Assembly: GCF_900475315.1 (NCBI RefSeq)
Contig: NZ_LS483369.1
Span: 1,768,905 to 1,832,904 of the forward strand
Direction of reading: 5' to 3'
DNA from: Neisseria cinerea
Lineage (GTDB): Bacteria; Pseudomonadota; Gammaproteobacteria; Burkholderiales; Neisseriaceae
Length of the DNA stretch: 64,000 bases
A model generated the notes under the pieces. It was not told the origin of the DNA. It saw only the letters and a program-made list of their open reading frames with translations, and did no database searches. Position numbers and translations under genes: made by a program. Positions 8,361-17,141 of this stretch are shown here, in pieces (positions within the stretch are counted from its first letter, which is position 1; the number at the start of each line of letters is the position of its first letter).

Positions 8361-9905
8361 ATGTTAAGAATAAAACAAAAAATGTTTTTGGCATCTTTAT
8401 GTTGCCTGTTGCATTCCGTAGTTTTGGCTGAATTGCCCAAAGGCGGTATCCGGCGGGATGCGCCTTCTCAGGATGCTGCCGTACAGGTGCAGCAAAAACA
8501 ATGGCTGGATATTTTGTCTGGAGAAGAAAGGTCGTCTGAAAAGGATGAAAATGTTGCTAAACCGAATGTAATCGGAGATGAGTTTTTAGCGGCAAACCCG
8601 CGTATTCTTGAGAGCGCGCTAATTCAAGCGCTTAACGGCAATAGCGCGGATTTGGTTTTTTCGCTTGCCGCCCTTTACCGCAAACAGCCCAACCATAATC
8701 CAAAGCTGATTGCACGTGCTGATGCTTTGCTGGCAAAGTTGAAAGGACGGACTTCCGAAGCGGTCGAGCGTTATCGTACCCTTTATGAATCCGACGTTTC
8801 AGACGACCGCATATTGTTGGATTTGGCGGCGGCAGAGTTTCAGGATTATCGTTTGAGCGAGGCGGCGGCGCATTTCCATCATGTCGCACAACGCGATATA
8901 CCCGCCCCCGTTTTGGAAAACGTCAAACGTTTTCAAGAAGCCGTCAAGCAGCAGACAGAATGGAAATGGTCCGGCGGAATCAGCCCCGTACATAACAACA
9001 ATGCCAACAACGCTGCTCCGCGTTACTGCATCGAAACAAGGGGGCAAACCGCATGCAGTGTTACCTTACCTGTCAGTGCCAACGGCTTGAATTACGAATT
9101 GAACACCGAAAAACTCACCCCATTGTATGGGCATCACGCCGTCAAATTCCGCGCCAACCTCAACGGCACAAGCTATTTTTTCGACCGGAAATCGGCTTAT
9201 GACGATGCGTTCGGCAGGGCTTATTTGGGCTGGCAGCGCAAGGATGGCAAACAAACCGTCAGCGTTTTACCGTTTTATCAGGCACAGTTGGCGGGCAGCA
9301 GCGAATTTGACGGCAAAAAAGAAAACAACCGCCGCGCCGTGCCTTATATGCTGGCACACGGGGTCGGCATTCAGGCTTCATATACGGTCAGGTTCGGACG
9401 GGATATGCAGTTTTACAGTTCGTTGGAACGATATCGGCGGTACCATAGGGAGAATGCCCGTGCGGAACGTAATGATGGTTGGCAGGACAGTCTGTATGTG
9501 TCGTTGGCGCGGCGTTTCGGAAATTCGGCAACTGTGTTTGGCGGCTGGCAGTTTGCACGGTTTGTTCCGGAACGCGGAATAGTGCGTGGCGCGGTTAACA
9601 ATGCGGCGTACAACCGTAACAGTGTCAATGTGGGCTGGGTACGGCAATGGCAGGAATTGGGTGGTTTGAACAGTCGGATTGCCGTGTCTTATGCCCGCCG
9701 CAATTATAAGGGTATGGCCGCATTCGCTACTGAGGCGCAGCGTAACCGTGAATGGAACGTATCGTTTGGATTGAGTCACGACCGTTTGTCCTACAAGGGT
9801 ATTGTACCGACGCTAACGTACAGTTTCGGTAAAACGAGCAGCAATATGCGGTATGCGGAACGCCGGAATAGCCAGATATTGTTCGGGGCGGATTGGCGGT
9901 TTTAA
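8361..9905 (+). CDS. slam2: Surface lipoprotein assembly modifier Slam2 (DUF560 barrel)
   Basis: A 514-residue outer-membrane protein. The signal peptide ends SVVLA-EL (about residue 23). Residues about 80-200 form a periplasmic TPR-like helical domain (ALIQALNGNSADLVFSLAALY and following). From about 205 on there is a DUF560 beta-barrel with alternating strands ending ILFGADWRF, a typical C-terminal Phe. Slam proteins move lipoproteins such as TbpB, fHbp and HpuA across the outer membrane; Slam2 is the HpuA-linked type. It is divergent from hpuA, which supports this. The ATG at 8361 keeps the basic n-region (RIKQK) of the signal peptide; the ribosome site is weak. An AGGTCGTCTGAA sequence occurs in the gene at 8529. 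Confidence 0.9.
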   Translation: MLRIKQKMFLASLCCLLHSVVLAELPKGGIRRDAPSQDAAVQVQQKQWLDILSGEERSSEKDENVAKPNVIGDEFLAANPRILESALIQALNGNSADLVFSLAALYRKQPNHNPKLIARADALLAKLKGRTSEAVERYRTLYESDVSDDRILLDLAAAEFQDYRLSEAAAHFHHVAQRDIPAPVLENVKRFQEAVKQQTEWKWSGGISPVHNNNANNAAPRYCIETRGQTACSVTLPVSANGLNYELNTEKLTPLYGHHAVKFRANLNGTSYFFDRKSAYDDAFGRAYLGWQRKDGKQTVSVLPFYQAQLAGSSEFDGKKENNRRAVPYMLAHGVGIQASYTVRFGRDMQFYSSLERYRRYHRENARAERNDGWQDSLYVSLARRFGNSATVFGGWQFARFVPERGIVRGAVNNAAYNRNSVNVGWVRQWQELGGLNSRIAVSYARRNYKGMAAFATEAQRNREWNVSFGLSHDRLSYKGIVPTLTYSFGKTSSNMRYAERRNSQILFGADWRF

Positions 9906-9913
9906 CGGTTAAA

Positions 9914-9975
9914 CGTTAATCGGTAAAAAATGCCGTCTGAAACCTAAATCATCGGGTTTCAGACGGCATTTTGTT
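9914..9975 (+). repeat. 62-bp direct repeat, copy B, containing a DUS hairpin terminator
   Basis: Matches 4308-4369 at 61 of 62 positions. The inverted DUS stem is 9927-9944 with 9955-9972. It begins eight bases after the slam2 stop and terminates slam2. Together with copy A it encloses about 5.5 kb. Confidence 0.85.
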
Positions 9976-10009
9976 ATAATTGCCGCTGTTTTGATTTTCA
10001 GGGGGTCTT

Positions 10010-11356
10010 ATGTCGGACAATGATTCGACCATTGCGGCGGTGGCGACTGCGCCCGGGCGCGGCGGCGTGGGCGTGGTTCGTGTGTCGGGGAAAAACCTGT
10101 TGCCGATGGCGCAGGCTTTGTGCGGGAAAACGCCTCTTCCGCGCGTGGCGACATATGCAGATTTTAAAGATGTGAACGGCGAAGCAATCGACAACGGCCT
10201 TTTGCTGTTTTTTGCTGCACCGGCAAGTTTTACGGGTGAAGATGTCATCGAACTTCAGGGACACGGCGGGCCGGTAGTGATGGAGATGCTGCTGAACCGC
10301 TGTTTGGAATTGGGCGCGCGCCTTGCCGAACCGGGGGAGTTTACGAAGCGTGCGTTTTTAAACGATAAATTGGATTTGGCGCAGGCGGAGGGCGTGGCGG
10401 ATTTGATCGATGCGTCGAGCCGGACGGCGGCACGTTTGGCATTGCGTTCGCTCAAGGGTGATTTTTCGCGGCGGATTCACGGTTTGGTCGATGATTTGGT
10501 TACGTTGCGCATGCTGGTTGAGGCGACGTTGGATTTTCCCGAGGAAGACATTGATTTTCTCGAAGCGGCGGATGCGCGCGGCAAATTGGAAGGTTTGCGC
10601 CGTTCGGTCGATGAGGTGCTGGCAAATGCCCGGCAGGGTGCGATTTTGCGCGAGGGCATGAATGTGGTGCTGGTCGGTGCGCCGAATGTGGGTAAGTCGA
10701 GCCTGCTGAATGCTCTGGCGGGTGACGAAGTGGCGATTGTTACCGATATTGCGGGTACGACCCGTGATGCGGTCAGGGAACGTATCCTGATTGACGGTGT
10801 GCCGGTGCATATTGTGGATACGGCAGGTTTGCGCGAGACGGATGACGTGGTCGAGCGTATCGGCATCGAACGCAGCCGCAAGGCGGTATCGGAGGCGGAT
10901 GTCGCGCTGGTGTTGGTCGATCCGCGCGAGGGTTTGAATGAAAAGACGCGGATGATTTTGGATACGTTGCCGTCGGATTTGAAACGCATTGAAATTCACA
11001 GCAAGTCGGATTTGCACACGGGTGCGGCGGTTGCTTTTGAAACGGGTGCGGATACAGTGATTCCGTTGTCGGCGAAAACGGGTGCGGGTTTGGATGTGTT
11101 GAGGCAGACGCTGTTGCGCGAGGTTGGCTGGCAGGGCGAGGGCGAGGGGCTATTTTTGGCGCGTGCGCGGCATTTGAACGCGCTTAAGGCTGCGCAAGGG
11201 GAATTGGAACTGGCGGCTTTGTGCGGCAACGGTCAAATCGAGCTGCTTGCGGAACATTTGCGCTTGGCTCAGGTTGCTTGCGGCGAAATTACGGGGGAAT
11301 TTACCGCAGATGATTTGCTCGGCGTGATTTTTTCGAGATTCTGTATCGGCAAATAG
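10010..11356 (+). CDS. mnmE: tRNA modification GTPase MnmE
   Basis: A 448-residue GTPase that, with MnmG, puts the 5-aminomethyl-type group on U34 of tRNAs reading two-fold degenerate codons. The N-terminal domain binds the folate one-carbon donor ([21 protein letters not shown], and [21 protein letters not shown]). The G domain shows G1 GAPNVGKSS (about residues 223-231), G3 DTAGLRE and G4 HSKSD. The protein ends FCIGK, the conserved C-terminal CxGK element. The length is normal. It follows the DUS hairpin of repeat copy B and stands alone. Confidence 0.97.
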   Translation: MSDNDSTIAAVATAPGRGGVGVVRVSGKNLLPMAQALCGKTPLPRVATYADFKDVNGEAIDNGLLLFFAAPASFTGEDVIELQGHGGPVVMEMLLNRCLELGARLAEPGEFTKRAFLNDKLDLAQAEGVADLIDASSRTAARLALRSLKGDFSRRIHGLVDDLVTLRMLVEATLDFPEEDIDFLEAADARGKLEGLRRSVDEVLANARQGAILREGMNVVLVGAPNVGKSSLLNALAGDEVAIVTDIAGTTRDAVRERILIDGVPVHIVDTAGLRETDDVVERIGIERSRKAVSEADVALVLVDPREGLNEKTRMILDTLPSDLKRIEIHSKSDLHTGAAVAFETGADTVIPLSAKTGAGLDVLRQTLLREVGWQGEGEGLFLARARHLNALKAAQGELELAALCGNGQIELLAEHLRLAQVACGEITGEFTADDLLGVIFSRFCIGK

Positions 11357-11375
11357 GGTAGAAACGCCGGTTGAT

Positions 11376-11416
11376 AATGCCGTCTGAACCTTGTGGAAAC
11401 AGGTTCGGACGGCATT
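11376..11416. terminator. Bidirectional DUS hairpin between mnmE and pabB-pabC
   Basis: Inverted DUS pair with a 15-base stem carrying one mismatch (cggacg for cagacg in the second arm), then TTTTT. It serves the convergent genes on both sides. Confidence 0.75.
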
Positions 11417-11425
11417 TTTGCATAT

Positions 11426-13321
11426 TCAGGCAAGGGCGGCGGCAAATACGCCGCGCAAGGCGTTGGAGAGGCGGATTTCTTCGGCGTGTTCCAGTATGTC
11501 GCGGGTGATGTATGTTTCGATGACTGCGTCCGCACCCAAGTAGGCTTGCGGCTGCTGCAACACGGCTTGGCGCATGACGCCGTTGAGGATGTCCAAATCC
11601 AGAGACGGGGTGAGCCATTGTCCTTGGTATTTGACGAACACGTTGCTTCTGCCGCCTTCGAGCAGGAGGCCGTCTGAATTGAAAAACAGGCTGTCGAACG
11701 CGCCTTGTGTTTCGGCGGTTTGCCATGCTTGGTCGAAGAGGGCGCGGCGGGTGGTTTTGAAGCGGCGCAGGTAGTTGCGGCACGGGAGGGATTGCGGGGC
11801 GGGGATGACGCGCTGCGGGGCGGGCAGCTCGGCGGTGGCGGCATGGCTGAGGATGAGGTCGTCTGAAACGAGTTCGGCTTTCAGGCGGAAGAGGCCGTCG
11901 GGCAGTTTGGCGATGTATTGCCGGATTCGGGTTTCGCCATCGTCGGGCAGGGGCAGGTTGAGGGCTTGGGCGGAGGTTTTCAGACGGCCTAAATGCAGGT
12001 CGAGCAGGCGGCATTGCCTGTTTTCCACGCGCATGGTTTCGAAGATGCCGAAGGCGGGGCGCAATTCGTTGAGGAAACGGGCTTTCCAGCCGCATTCCCG
12101 ATATTCGGCGGCGGGGTCGCTGTCGATGACGATGCCGGAACCGACACCGTACACCCCTTGATAGAGTGGATTAACTTTAAACCGGTACGGCGTTGCCTCG
12201 CCTTGCCGTACTATCTGTACTGTCTGCGGCTTCGTCGCCTTGTCCTGATTTGTTAATCCACTATCTAGGTCGTCTGAAACTGAGTTAGAAACGGGTTTGA
12301 GCGACAGGGTGCGGATGACGACGTTGAATATGCCTTCAAACCCCAGCCCGCCCGCGCAGGGTTTCAGGTAGCCGATGCTGCCGGTGTACAGGCCGCGCGG
12401 TTCGGCTTCGAGTGATTCGATAATCTGCATACTCATGCGTTTGGGCGCGCCGGTGATGCTGCCGCAGGGGAAGGCTGCGCGGAGGATGTCGGCGGCGGTA
12501 ATGTGCGGCAGGGCTTGGGCTTGGATGGTGCTGGTCATCTGCCAGACGCTGCCGAAACGGGATACTTTAAACGGTTCGGGCACGCTCACTTTGCCGGTTT
12601 GGGCGATTTTGCCGAGGTCGTTGCGCAGCAAATCGACAATCATCACGTTTTCGGCGCGGTTTTTCGGGTCGGATTGCAACTCGGCGGCGCGGCGTTCGTC
12701 TTGCCCGTCGCCCAAAATCGGCGCGGTGCCTTTCATCGGTTCGGTGCTGATGGTGCCGTCCGAACCGATTTTGAGGAAGAGTTCGGGCGAGAAACACAGC
12801 GTCCACGCGGATTTCCCTGCCGCATCGGGCAGGTGGGACAAGACGGCATAGGGGACGGGTTGGCGCAGGCGGCGGTAGAGGCTGACGGGATTGCCGTAGG
12901 CTTGCAGGTGCAGGCGGGTGGTGTAGTTGATTTGATAGGTGTCGCCGCGCCGGATGGCTTCGTGGATTTGGCGGATGTGGTCGAGGTAATCGGCTTCGGA
13001 TACGGAGGATTGCGGCGTGGAAATACCCGCGGGGAGGTCGTCTGAATGTTGGGCAAGCCAGCTTTCGGCATCGATGTCGGCGCAGTCGGCAAACCAGTGC
13101 AGGGCAAGATTGCCGCCGCGTTCGGACGCTATCCCCATCAGCGGCAAACCGAATTCGTAGTCTGCAAACAACACAGCATGCAGCCCTTTTTGCCAGCCCT
13201 TGTGCAGCGTATCGTTTAGCGAATCCAGTTCGTTATGATGGAAAAGGCGGCTTTCCACATGATTTTGATAGAGTTTTGCGCGGCCGCTCACGGCATCGTC
13301 AAACAGGGCGAAATAGGGCAT
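11426..13321 (-). CDS. pabB: Aminodeoxychorismate synthase component I fused to aminodeoxychorismate lyase
   Basis: A 631-residue bifunctional folate-pathway protein. Residues 1 to about 400 are the chorismate-binding PabB domain (GDTYQINYTTRL, FSPELFL, STEPMKGTAPI, NVMIVDLLRNDLGKIA, PCGSITGAPKRMSMQIIE, GVGSGIVIDSDPAAEYREC). The remainder is a PabC-like PLP fold type IV lyase (FGIFETMRVE, LLEGGRSNVFVKY, LNGVMRQAVL). Together they turn chorismate into p-aminobenzoate, with a glutaminase (PabA) encoded elsewhere. Uniquely, a Correia element (12162-12265) lies inside the PabB part and is read through in frame, adding about 35 residues between the IRTL strand and GVGSGIV. No frameshift or stop results. 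The start codon has a weak ribosome site. Confidence 0.9.
   Translation of the reverse strand: MPYFALFDDAVSGRAKLYQNHVESRLFHHNELDSLNDTLHKGWQKGLHAVLFADYEFGLPLMGIASERGGNLALHWFADCADIDAESWLAQHSDDLPAGISTPQSSVSEADYLDHIRQIHEAIRRGDTYQINYTTRLHLQAYGNPVSLYRRLRQPVPYAVLSHLPDAAGKSAWTLCFSPELFLKIGSDGTISTEPMKGTAPILGDGQDERRAAELQSDPKNRAENVMIVDLLRNDLGKIAQTGKVSVPEPFKVSRFGSVWQMTSTIQAQALPHITAADILRAAFPCGSITGAPKRMSMQIIESLEAEPRGLYTGSIGYLKPCAGGLGFEGIFNVVIRTLSLKPVSNSVSDDLDSGLTNQDKATKPQTVQIVRQGEATPYRFKVNPLYQGVYGVGSGIVIDSDPAAEYRECGWKARFLNELRPAFGIFETMRVENRQCRLLDLHLGRLKTSAQALNLPLPDDGETRIRQYIAKLPDGLFRLKAELVSDDLILSHAATAELPAPQRVIPAPQSLPCRNYLRRFKTTRRALFDQAWQTAETQGAFDSLFFNSDGLLLEGGRSNVFVKYQGQWLTPSLDLDILNGVMRQAVLQQPQAYLGADAVIETYITRDILEHAEEIRLSNALRGVFAAALA
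12162..12265 (-). repeat. Short Correia repeat enclosed element (CREE) inside pabB
   Basis: The ends GTGGATTAACTTTAAAC and GTTAATCCAC match Correia terminal inverted repeats (TATAGTGGATTAA type). The interior has the family's GACGAAGCCGCAGACAGTAC and AAGGCGAGGCAACGCCGTAC blocks when read on the minus strand. At about 104 bp it is the short, internally deleted class. It encodes the PabB stretch from about SGLTNQDKATKPQ to RFKVNPLYQG. Confidence 0.9.
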
Positions 13322-13488
13322 GGTGGTTCAGTCAAATGGTTTGATTATACGCCCTTTTTACACATATTTTCAGATGATTCGGCAAATATCGGCAAAATGT
13401 AATTTTATGTAGAGGATGCGTGCAACAAGGTGTAAAATTATGAAAACGAATTTCGATTTTCAACCTGAAATACAATAAGGAGACCTTT
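13322..13488. promoter_or_regulatory. pabB-ppk2 divergent promoter region
   Basis: An AT-rich spacer. GTGTAAAAT (TAAAAT at about 13433) is a plausible extended -10 for ppk2, with AAGGAG as its ribosome site at 13478. No clear -35 was found. Confidence 0.4.
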
Positions 13489-14418
13489 ATGACAGACCAC
13501 CAGCTGCAACCGTTTGAAAGTGTGGAATTGGGCGAAAAGCAAGATCAGCTCCAAGTATTTGAAAAAGCTGTTTTGGAACATGAAGGCAAAGGTTCTGCCG
13601 AAGATTCCGGTACAGCCCCGCTGCCCGAAAACTACCCCTACCGCAAACGTATGCGCCGTGCCGTATACGAAGCCGAAAAAGCCAAACTGCAAATCGAGCT
13701 GCTGAAAGTGCAAAGCTGGGTTAAAGACTCCGGTCAACGCATCGTCAGCCTGTTTGAAGGTCGGGATGCGGCAGGTAAGGGCGGTACCATCAAACGCTTT
13801 ATGGAACATTTAAATCCGCGTGGCGCGCGCGTGGTTGCTTTGGAGAAACCAACCACTACCGAACGCGGACAATGGTATTTCCAACGCTATGTTCAAAATC
13901 TGCCGACTGCAGGTGAAATGGTGTTCTTCGACCGCTCATGGTACAACCGCGCCGGCGTAGAACGCGTGATGGGCTTCTGCGAACCTAACGAATATATGCT
14001 CTTTATGCGCCAAACCCCCGAATTGGAGCGTATGCTCGTTGCCAGCGGCATCCATCTGTTTAAATTCTGGTTCTCCGTATCCCGTGAAGAACAACTGCGC
14101 CGCTTCATTTCCCGCCGCGACGACCCCCTGAAACACTGGAAACTCTCCCCCGTGGACATCCAGTCGCTCGACCGTTGGGACGACTATACCGAAGCTAAAA
14201 ACGCCATGTTCTTCCATACCCACACCGGCGACGCGCCTTGGGTCATTATACGTTCCGACGACAAAAAACGCGCCCGTTTGAACTGTATCCGCTACTTCCT
14301 GCATCAGCTGGACTATCCGGGCAAAGACGTGAAAGCCATCGGCAAAGTGGACGATAAAATCGTTCTTGTTCCCGATACGCGTTACAAAGAGAAAACCATC
14401 GATATCGGTCATGACTGA
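13489..14418 (+). CDS. ppk2: Polyphosphate kinase 2
   Basis: A 309-residue PPK2-family kinase that moves phosphate between polyphosphate and nucleotides. The P-loop is FEGRDAAGKGG (about residues 88-98), the lid is PTTTERGQWYFQRYV, and the Walker B region is EMVFFDRSWYNRAGVERVMGF, all diagnostic for PPK2. A single PPK2 domain indicates the short single-domain class. An N-terminal extension of about 50 residues precedes the domain. A strong AAGGAG ribosome site precedes the ATG. It is not in an operon and ends in a DUS hairpin. Whether it mainly makes nucleotides from polyphosphate, and whether ADP or GDP is preferred, cannot be read from the sequence. Confidence 0.93.
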   Translation: MTDHQLQPFESVELGEKQDQLQVFEKAVLEHEGKGSAEDSGTAPLPENYPYRKRMRRAVYEAEKAKLQIELLKVQSWVKDSGQRIVSLFEGRDAAGKGGTIKRFMEHLNPRGARVVALEKPTTTERGQWYFQRYVQNLPTAGEMVFFDRSWYNRAGVERVMGFCEPNEYMLFMRQTPELERMLVASGIHLFKFWFSVSREEQLRRFISRRDDPLKHWKLSPVDIQSLDRWDDYTEAKNAMFFHTHTGDAPWVIIRSDDKKRARLNCIRYFLHQLDYPGKDVKAIGKVDDKIVLVPDTRYKEKTIDIGHD

Positions 14419-14435
14419 TTACCGGTGAAACCGTA

Positions 14436-14477
14436 AAAATGCCGTCTGAACCTGAAATCGGGTTCAGACGGCATTTT
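14436..14477. terminator. DUS hairpin between ppk2 and the aldehyde dehydrogenase gene
   Basis: A perfect 17-bp stem (14436-14452 with 14461-14477) formed by an inverted DUS pair. Convergent genes on both sides can use it. Confidence 0.85.
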
Positions 14478-14499
14478 CTATCGGGGTTTCAAAGCGCTA

Positions 14500-15942
14500 T
14501 TAAATGTCGGTTTCCAGATAAACGACTTGGGTTTGCAGATATTCTTCCAAACCGTGTTTGCCGTCCGCGCCGCCGATACCGGATTTTTTCCAACCGGCAT
14601 GGAAGCCCTGCATGGCTTCGAAGTTTTCGCGGTTGATGTAGGTTTCGCCGAATTGCAGACGGCGGGTAACGTAGAAGGCTTCGTTTAAATTAGTCGTATA
14701 AACAGAACTGGTCAGACCGAATTCGCAATCATTTGCCAAGGCGATGACTTGGTCGAGCGTGTCGAAAGTGGAAACAGGCAGGACGGGGCCGAAGGTTTCT
14801 TCCTTCATGATGTCCATGTTGTTGTCGGTGTCGGTCAGCAGGGTCGGCTCGAAGAAATAGCCGCGTCCTTCGGCACGTTTGCCGCCGCAAACCAATTTCG
14901 CACCTTGTTTGACGGCGCGTTCCACTTTTTCGGCAACGGCTTTGACAGCACGCTCTTCAATCAGCGGCCCCATTTCCAGCGCGCCTGCTTCGGCTTCAGC
15001 AGGGTTGCCGTAGCGCACGCCTTTCATGGCGGCGGTCATTTTTTCAATGAACGCGTCTTTCAGGCTGCTGTGGACATAGACGCGCTCGGCGCAGTTGCAG
15101 ATTTGACCGGTGTTGCCGACGCGCGAAGCCAAGATGGATTTCACCGCCAAGTCCAAATCCGCATCTTTCAAAACGATGGCAGGCGCTTTGCCGCCGAGTT
15201 CCAGTGAAACTTTGGTGATGTTGGCAGAAGCGGCTTCCATCACTTGGCGGCCCGCTTCGACGGAGCCGGTCAGGCTGACCATATCGACTTGCGGATGGGC
15301 GGACAAGGCATTGCCGATTTCCGCGCCGGGGCCGTTCACCACGTTGAACACGCCTGCGGGCAGTCCGACCGCATCGACGATTTCGGCGAAGATGTGGCAG
15401 TTGATCGGGGTCACGCTGCTGGGTTTGACGACGATGGTGTTGCCCGTTACCAAAGCGGGACCCATTTTGCGGGCAATCAGGAAGAAGGGGAAGTTCCACG
15501 GCAAAATGCCGGCGATTACGCCCAGCGGACGTTTGAACAATAAAATATTTTCACGCGGGCGGTCGCTTTGGATGATTTCGCCTTCATAACGGCGCGCCCA
15601 TTCGGCTTGGTAATCGAGATAGTCGGCGGTGAACATGACTTCCACGCGCGCCAAGTCTTTGGTTTTGCCGCCTTCGGCAACGATGGTGTCGGTCAGTTCG
15701 TCGGCGCGTTCGCGTATGCCTTGGGCGATTTTGTGCAAATACGCGCCGCGTTCGACCGCAGGCAGCTGCTCCCATGCCGGTTGCGCCGCACGCGCCGCCG
15801 CTACGGCACGGTCAACGTCCGCTTTGCCGCCTTTGGGTTCGCGGGCGATGGTTTCTTCGGTGGACGGGTTCAATACGTCGCGCCATTCGCCGTTGAAGTC
15901 GTTTTCAAAGCGACCGTTGATGTACATGGCCAATTGTTTCAT
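14500..15942 (-). CDS. aldA: NAD-dependent aldehyde dehydrogenase, AldA (lactaldehyde dehydrogenase) type
   Basis: A 480-residue aldehyde dehydrogenase. It has the NAD-binding PWNFPFFLIARK, the catalytic Glu in VSLELGGKAP, and the catalytic Cys in NTGQICNCAERVYV, which resembles E. coli AldA. EETFGPVLPV and YINRENFEAMQGFHAGWKKSGIGGADG complete the substrate side. It oxidises lactaldehyde or glycolaldehyde-like substrates to acids in the cytosol; the true substrate is not shown here. The start follows GGAG. It stands beside the AraC-type regulator, transcribed in the same direction with a 107-bp gap, so linkage is possible but unproven. Confidence 0.88.
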   Translation of the reverse strand: MKQLAMYINGRFENDFNGEWRDVLNPSTEETIAREPKGGKADVDRAVAAARAAQPAWEQLPAVERGAYLHKIAQGIRERADELTDTIVAEGGKTKDLARVEVMFTADYLDYQAEWARRYEGEIIQSDRPRENILLFKRPLGVIAGILPWNFPFFLIARKMGPALVTGNTIVVKPSSVTPINCHIFAEIVDAVGLPAGVFNVVNGPGAEIGNALSAHPQVDMVSLTGSVEAGRQVMEAASANITKVSLELGGKAPAIVLKDADLDLAVKSILASRVGNTGQICNCAERVYVHSSLKDAFIEKMTAAMKGVRYGNPAEAEAGALEMGPLIEERAVKAVAEKVERAVKQGAKLVCGGKRAEGRGYFFEPTLLTDTDNNMDIMKEETFGPVLPVSTFDTLDQVIALANDCEFGLTSSVYTTNLNEAFYVTRRLQFGETYINRENFEAMQGFHAGWKKSGIGGADGKHGLEEYLQTQVVYLETDI

Positions 15943-16049
15943 TTCGGGTTCTCCAGTTTTGTAGTCAGATGTAGTTTTAGTTTATTCCCAAATAAATTAC
16001 CGTACAAGTTTCTTTACATGCGGATTTCGGGTTTTAAATTAAATGCGGC

Positions 16050-16964
16050 TTACCGGTTTTCTTTTTTGGTTTCCGCAGGCGTGCTGCCGAAATATTGCCT
16101 GAATGCCTGAGTAAAGCTGGAAACGTGGCGGTAGCCGCATAAATATGCGGTTTCGCCTATGCTTTTACCCCCGTTTTGCAACAGATAGAGCGCGTGCTGC
16201 ATTTGTTTGTGGTGCAGCCACTCGCTTGCGGTAATGCCGAAATGGTCGCGCATGCGGCGTTGCAGCGTCCTTTCGCTGATGTTCAGCGCGTCTGTCAGCC
16301 GGTTGACATGGTGTGCGCCGTTGGCAAATGCCTCGTTCAGGATGCGGCTGAAGTTTTCAGACGGCATGGTGTTTGCTTCCGCCGTTTCTCCTGCCGCCGG
16401 TCCGATGCTGTCCGACACCGTGTCCCACAAATCCGACAGCAGCCGCAACACGTCTGCCTCGCGGCGCAATGTTTCGCCCAAATGCCCCCTTGGGGCAGGT
16501 TGCAGGCAAGATGCCGCCAAGCCGCGCAGATTTGGGGACAAATCCCATATTCTGACCGGTTCGCGGTAAAGTATGGGTGTAAAACCCGCATACTCCGGAC
16601 GCAGCAGCCATTGCTCCATACCTTTAATTGTCATTTTGACCGTTTTGCCGCCTCGATAAAGATAGCGGCTGAACAGGACTTCTTCCCCGACTGAAATCAG
16701 GATGACCTTGCCGCCGTCCGCATCGATTTGGAATCGGCTCCGGTTGATGCCGAAGTTCAAAGAGCCTTCTAGCAAAAGTACGAACGACACATAAGGTTCG
16801 GCGAGGCGGCTGCTGCAAAAATCACACCGTGCCGTTACCGTGCCGCCGTGGATGGAAATGCCGTTGGATAAAGTATCGAAACGGTAGCTGCCTTCGACAT
16901 AATCTCCGCCCCCGCTGTTAACCAGGTTGACGAATTGGCTGCTGTTCAAATATTCTTCTGCCAT
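16050..16964 (-). CDS. mpeR: AraC-family transcriptional regulator, MpeR-like
   Basis: A 304-residue regulator. The start is set at 16964 (MAEEYLNSSQF); an upstream in-frame start at 17039 would add an extension through regulatory DNA. The N-terminal two thirds is a sensing domain without close matches that I know. Residues about 200-300 are a two-helix AraC DNA-binding domain (INRLTDALNISERTLQRRMRDHFGITASEWLHH-type, then SIGETAYLCGYRHVSSFTQAFRQYFGSTPAE). In gonococcus MpeR is iron-repressed and controls fetA and mtr genes; the symbol here rests on length, genus and the Fur-like site upstream, so it is less certain than the family. Confidence 0.75.
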   Translation of the reverse strand: MAEEYLNSSQFVNLVNSGGGDYVEGSYRFDTLSNGISIHGGTVTARCDFCSSRLAEPYVSFVLLLEGSLNFGINRSRFQIDADGGKVILISVGEEVLFSRYLYRGGKTVKMTIKGMEQWLLRPEYAGFTPILYREPVRIWDLSPNLRGLAASCLQPAPRGHLGETLRREADVLRLLSDLWDTVSDSIGPAAGETAEANTMPSENFSRILNEAFANGAHHVNRLTDALNISERTLQRRMRDHFGITASEWLHHKQMQHALYLLQNGGKSIGETAYLCGYRHVSSFTQAFRQYFGSTPAETKKENR

Positions 16965-16980
16965 GGTTATTTCTTGAGAA

Positions 16981-17003
16981 AAATTATCATTTGAAAGATA
17001 ACA
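16981..17003. promoter_or_regulatory. Possible Fur site upstream of the AraC regulator
   Basis: AATTATCATTTGAAAGATAA contains ATTATC and GATAA half-sites that resemble Fur hexamers in opposed orientation, 17-40 bp upstream of the start codon. The match is partial. Confidence 0.35.
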
Positions 17004-17080
17004 TTTTTCACTTCGGTAAACAATCCGCTGCCGGGTCACGGCATTTTCACAACACTTACCGTCCGTATGCCGTCTGAAAA

Positions 17081-17109
17081 TTGCCCGTCTTTCCGATAAG
17101 CCTTAAAAT
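17081..17109 (+). promoter_or_regulatory. Likely sigma-70 promoter of the mla operon
   Basis: TTGCCC (17081-17086), a 17-bp spacer and TAAAAT (17104-17109), 33 bp before the mlaF start. Confidence 0.5.
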
Positions 17110-17141
17110 ACACGCCGTCAAACCTATCGTTTTGCCTGCAC

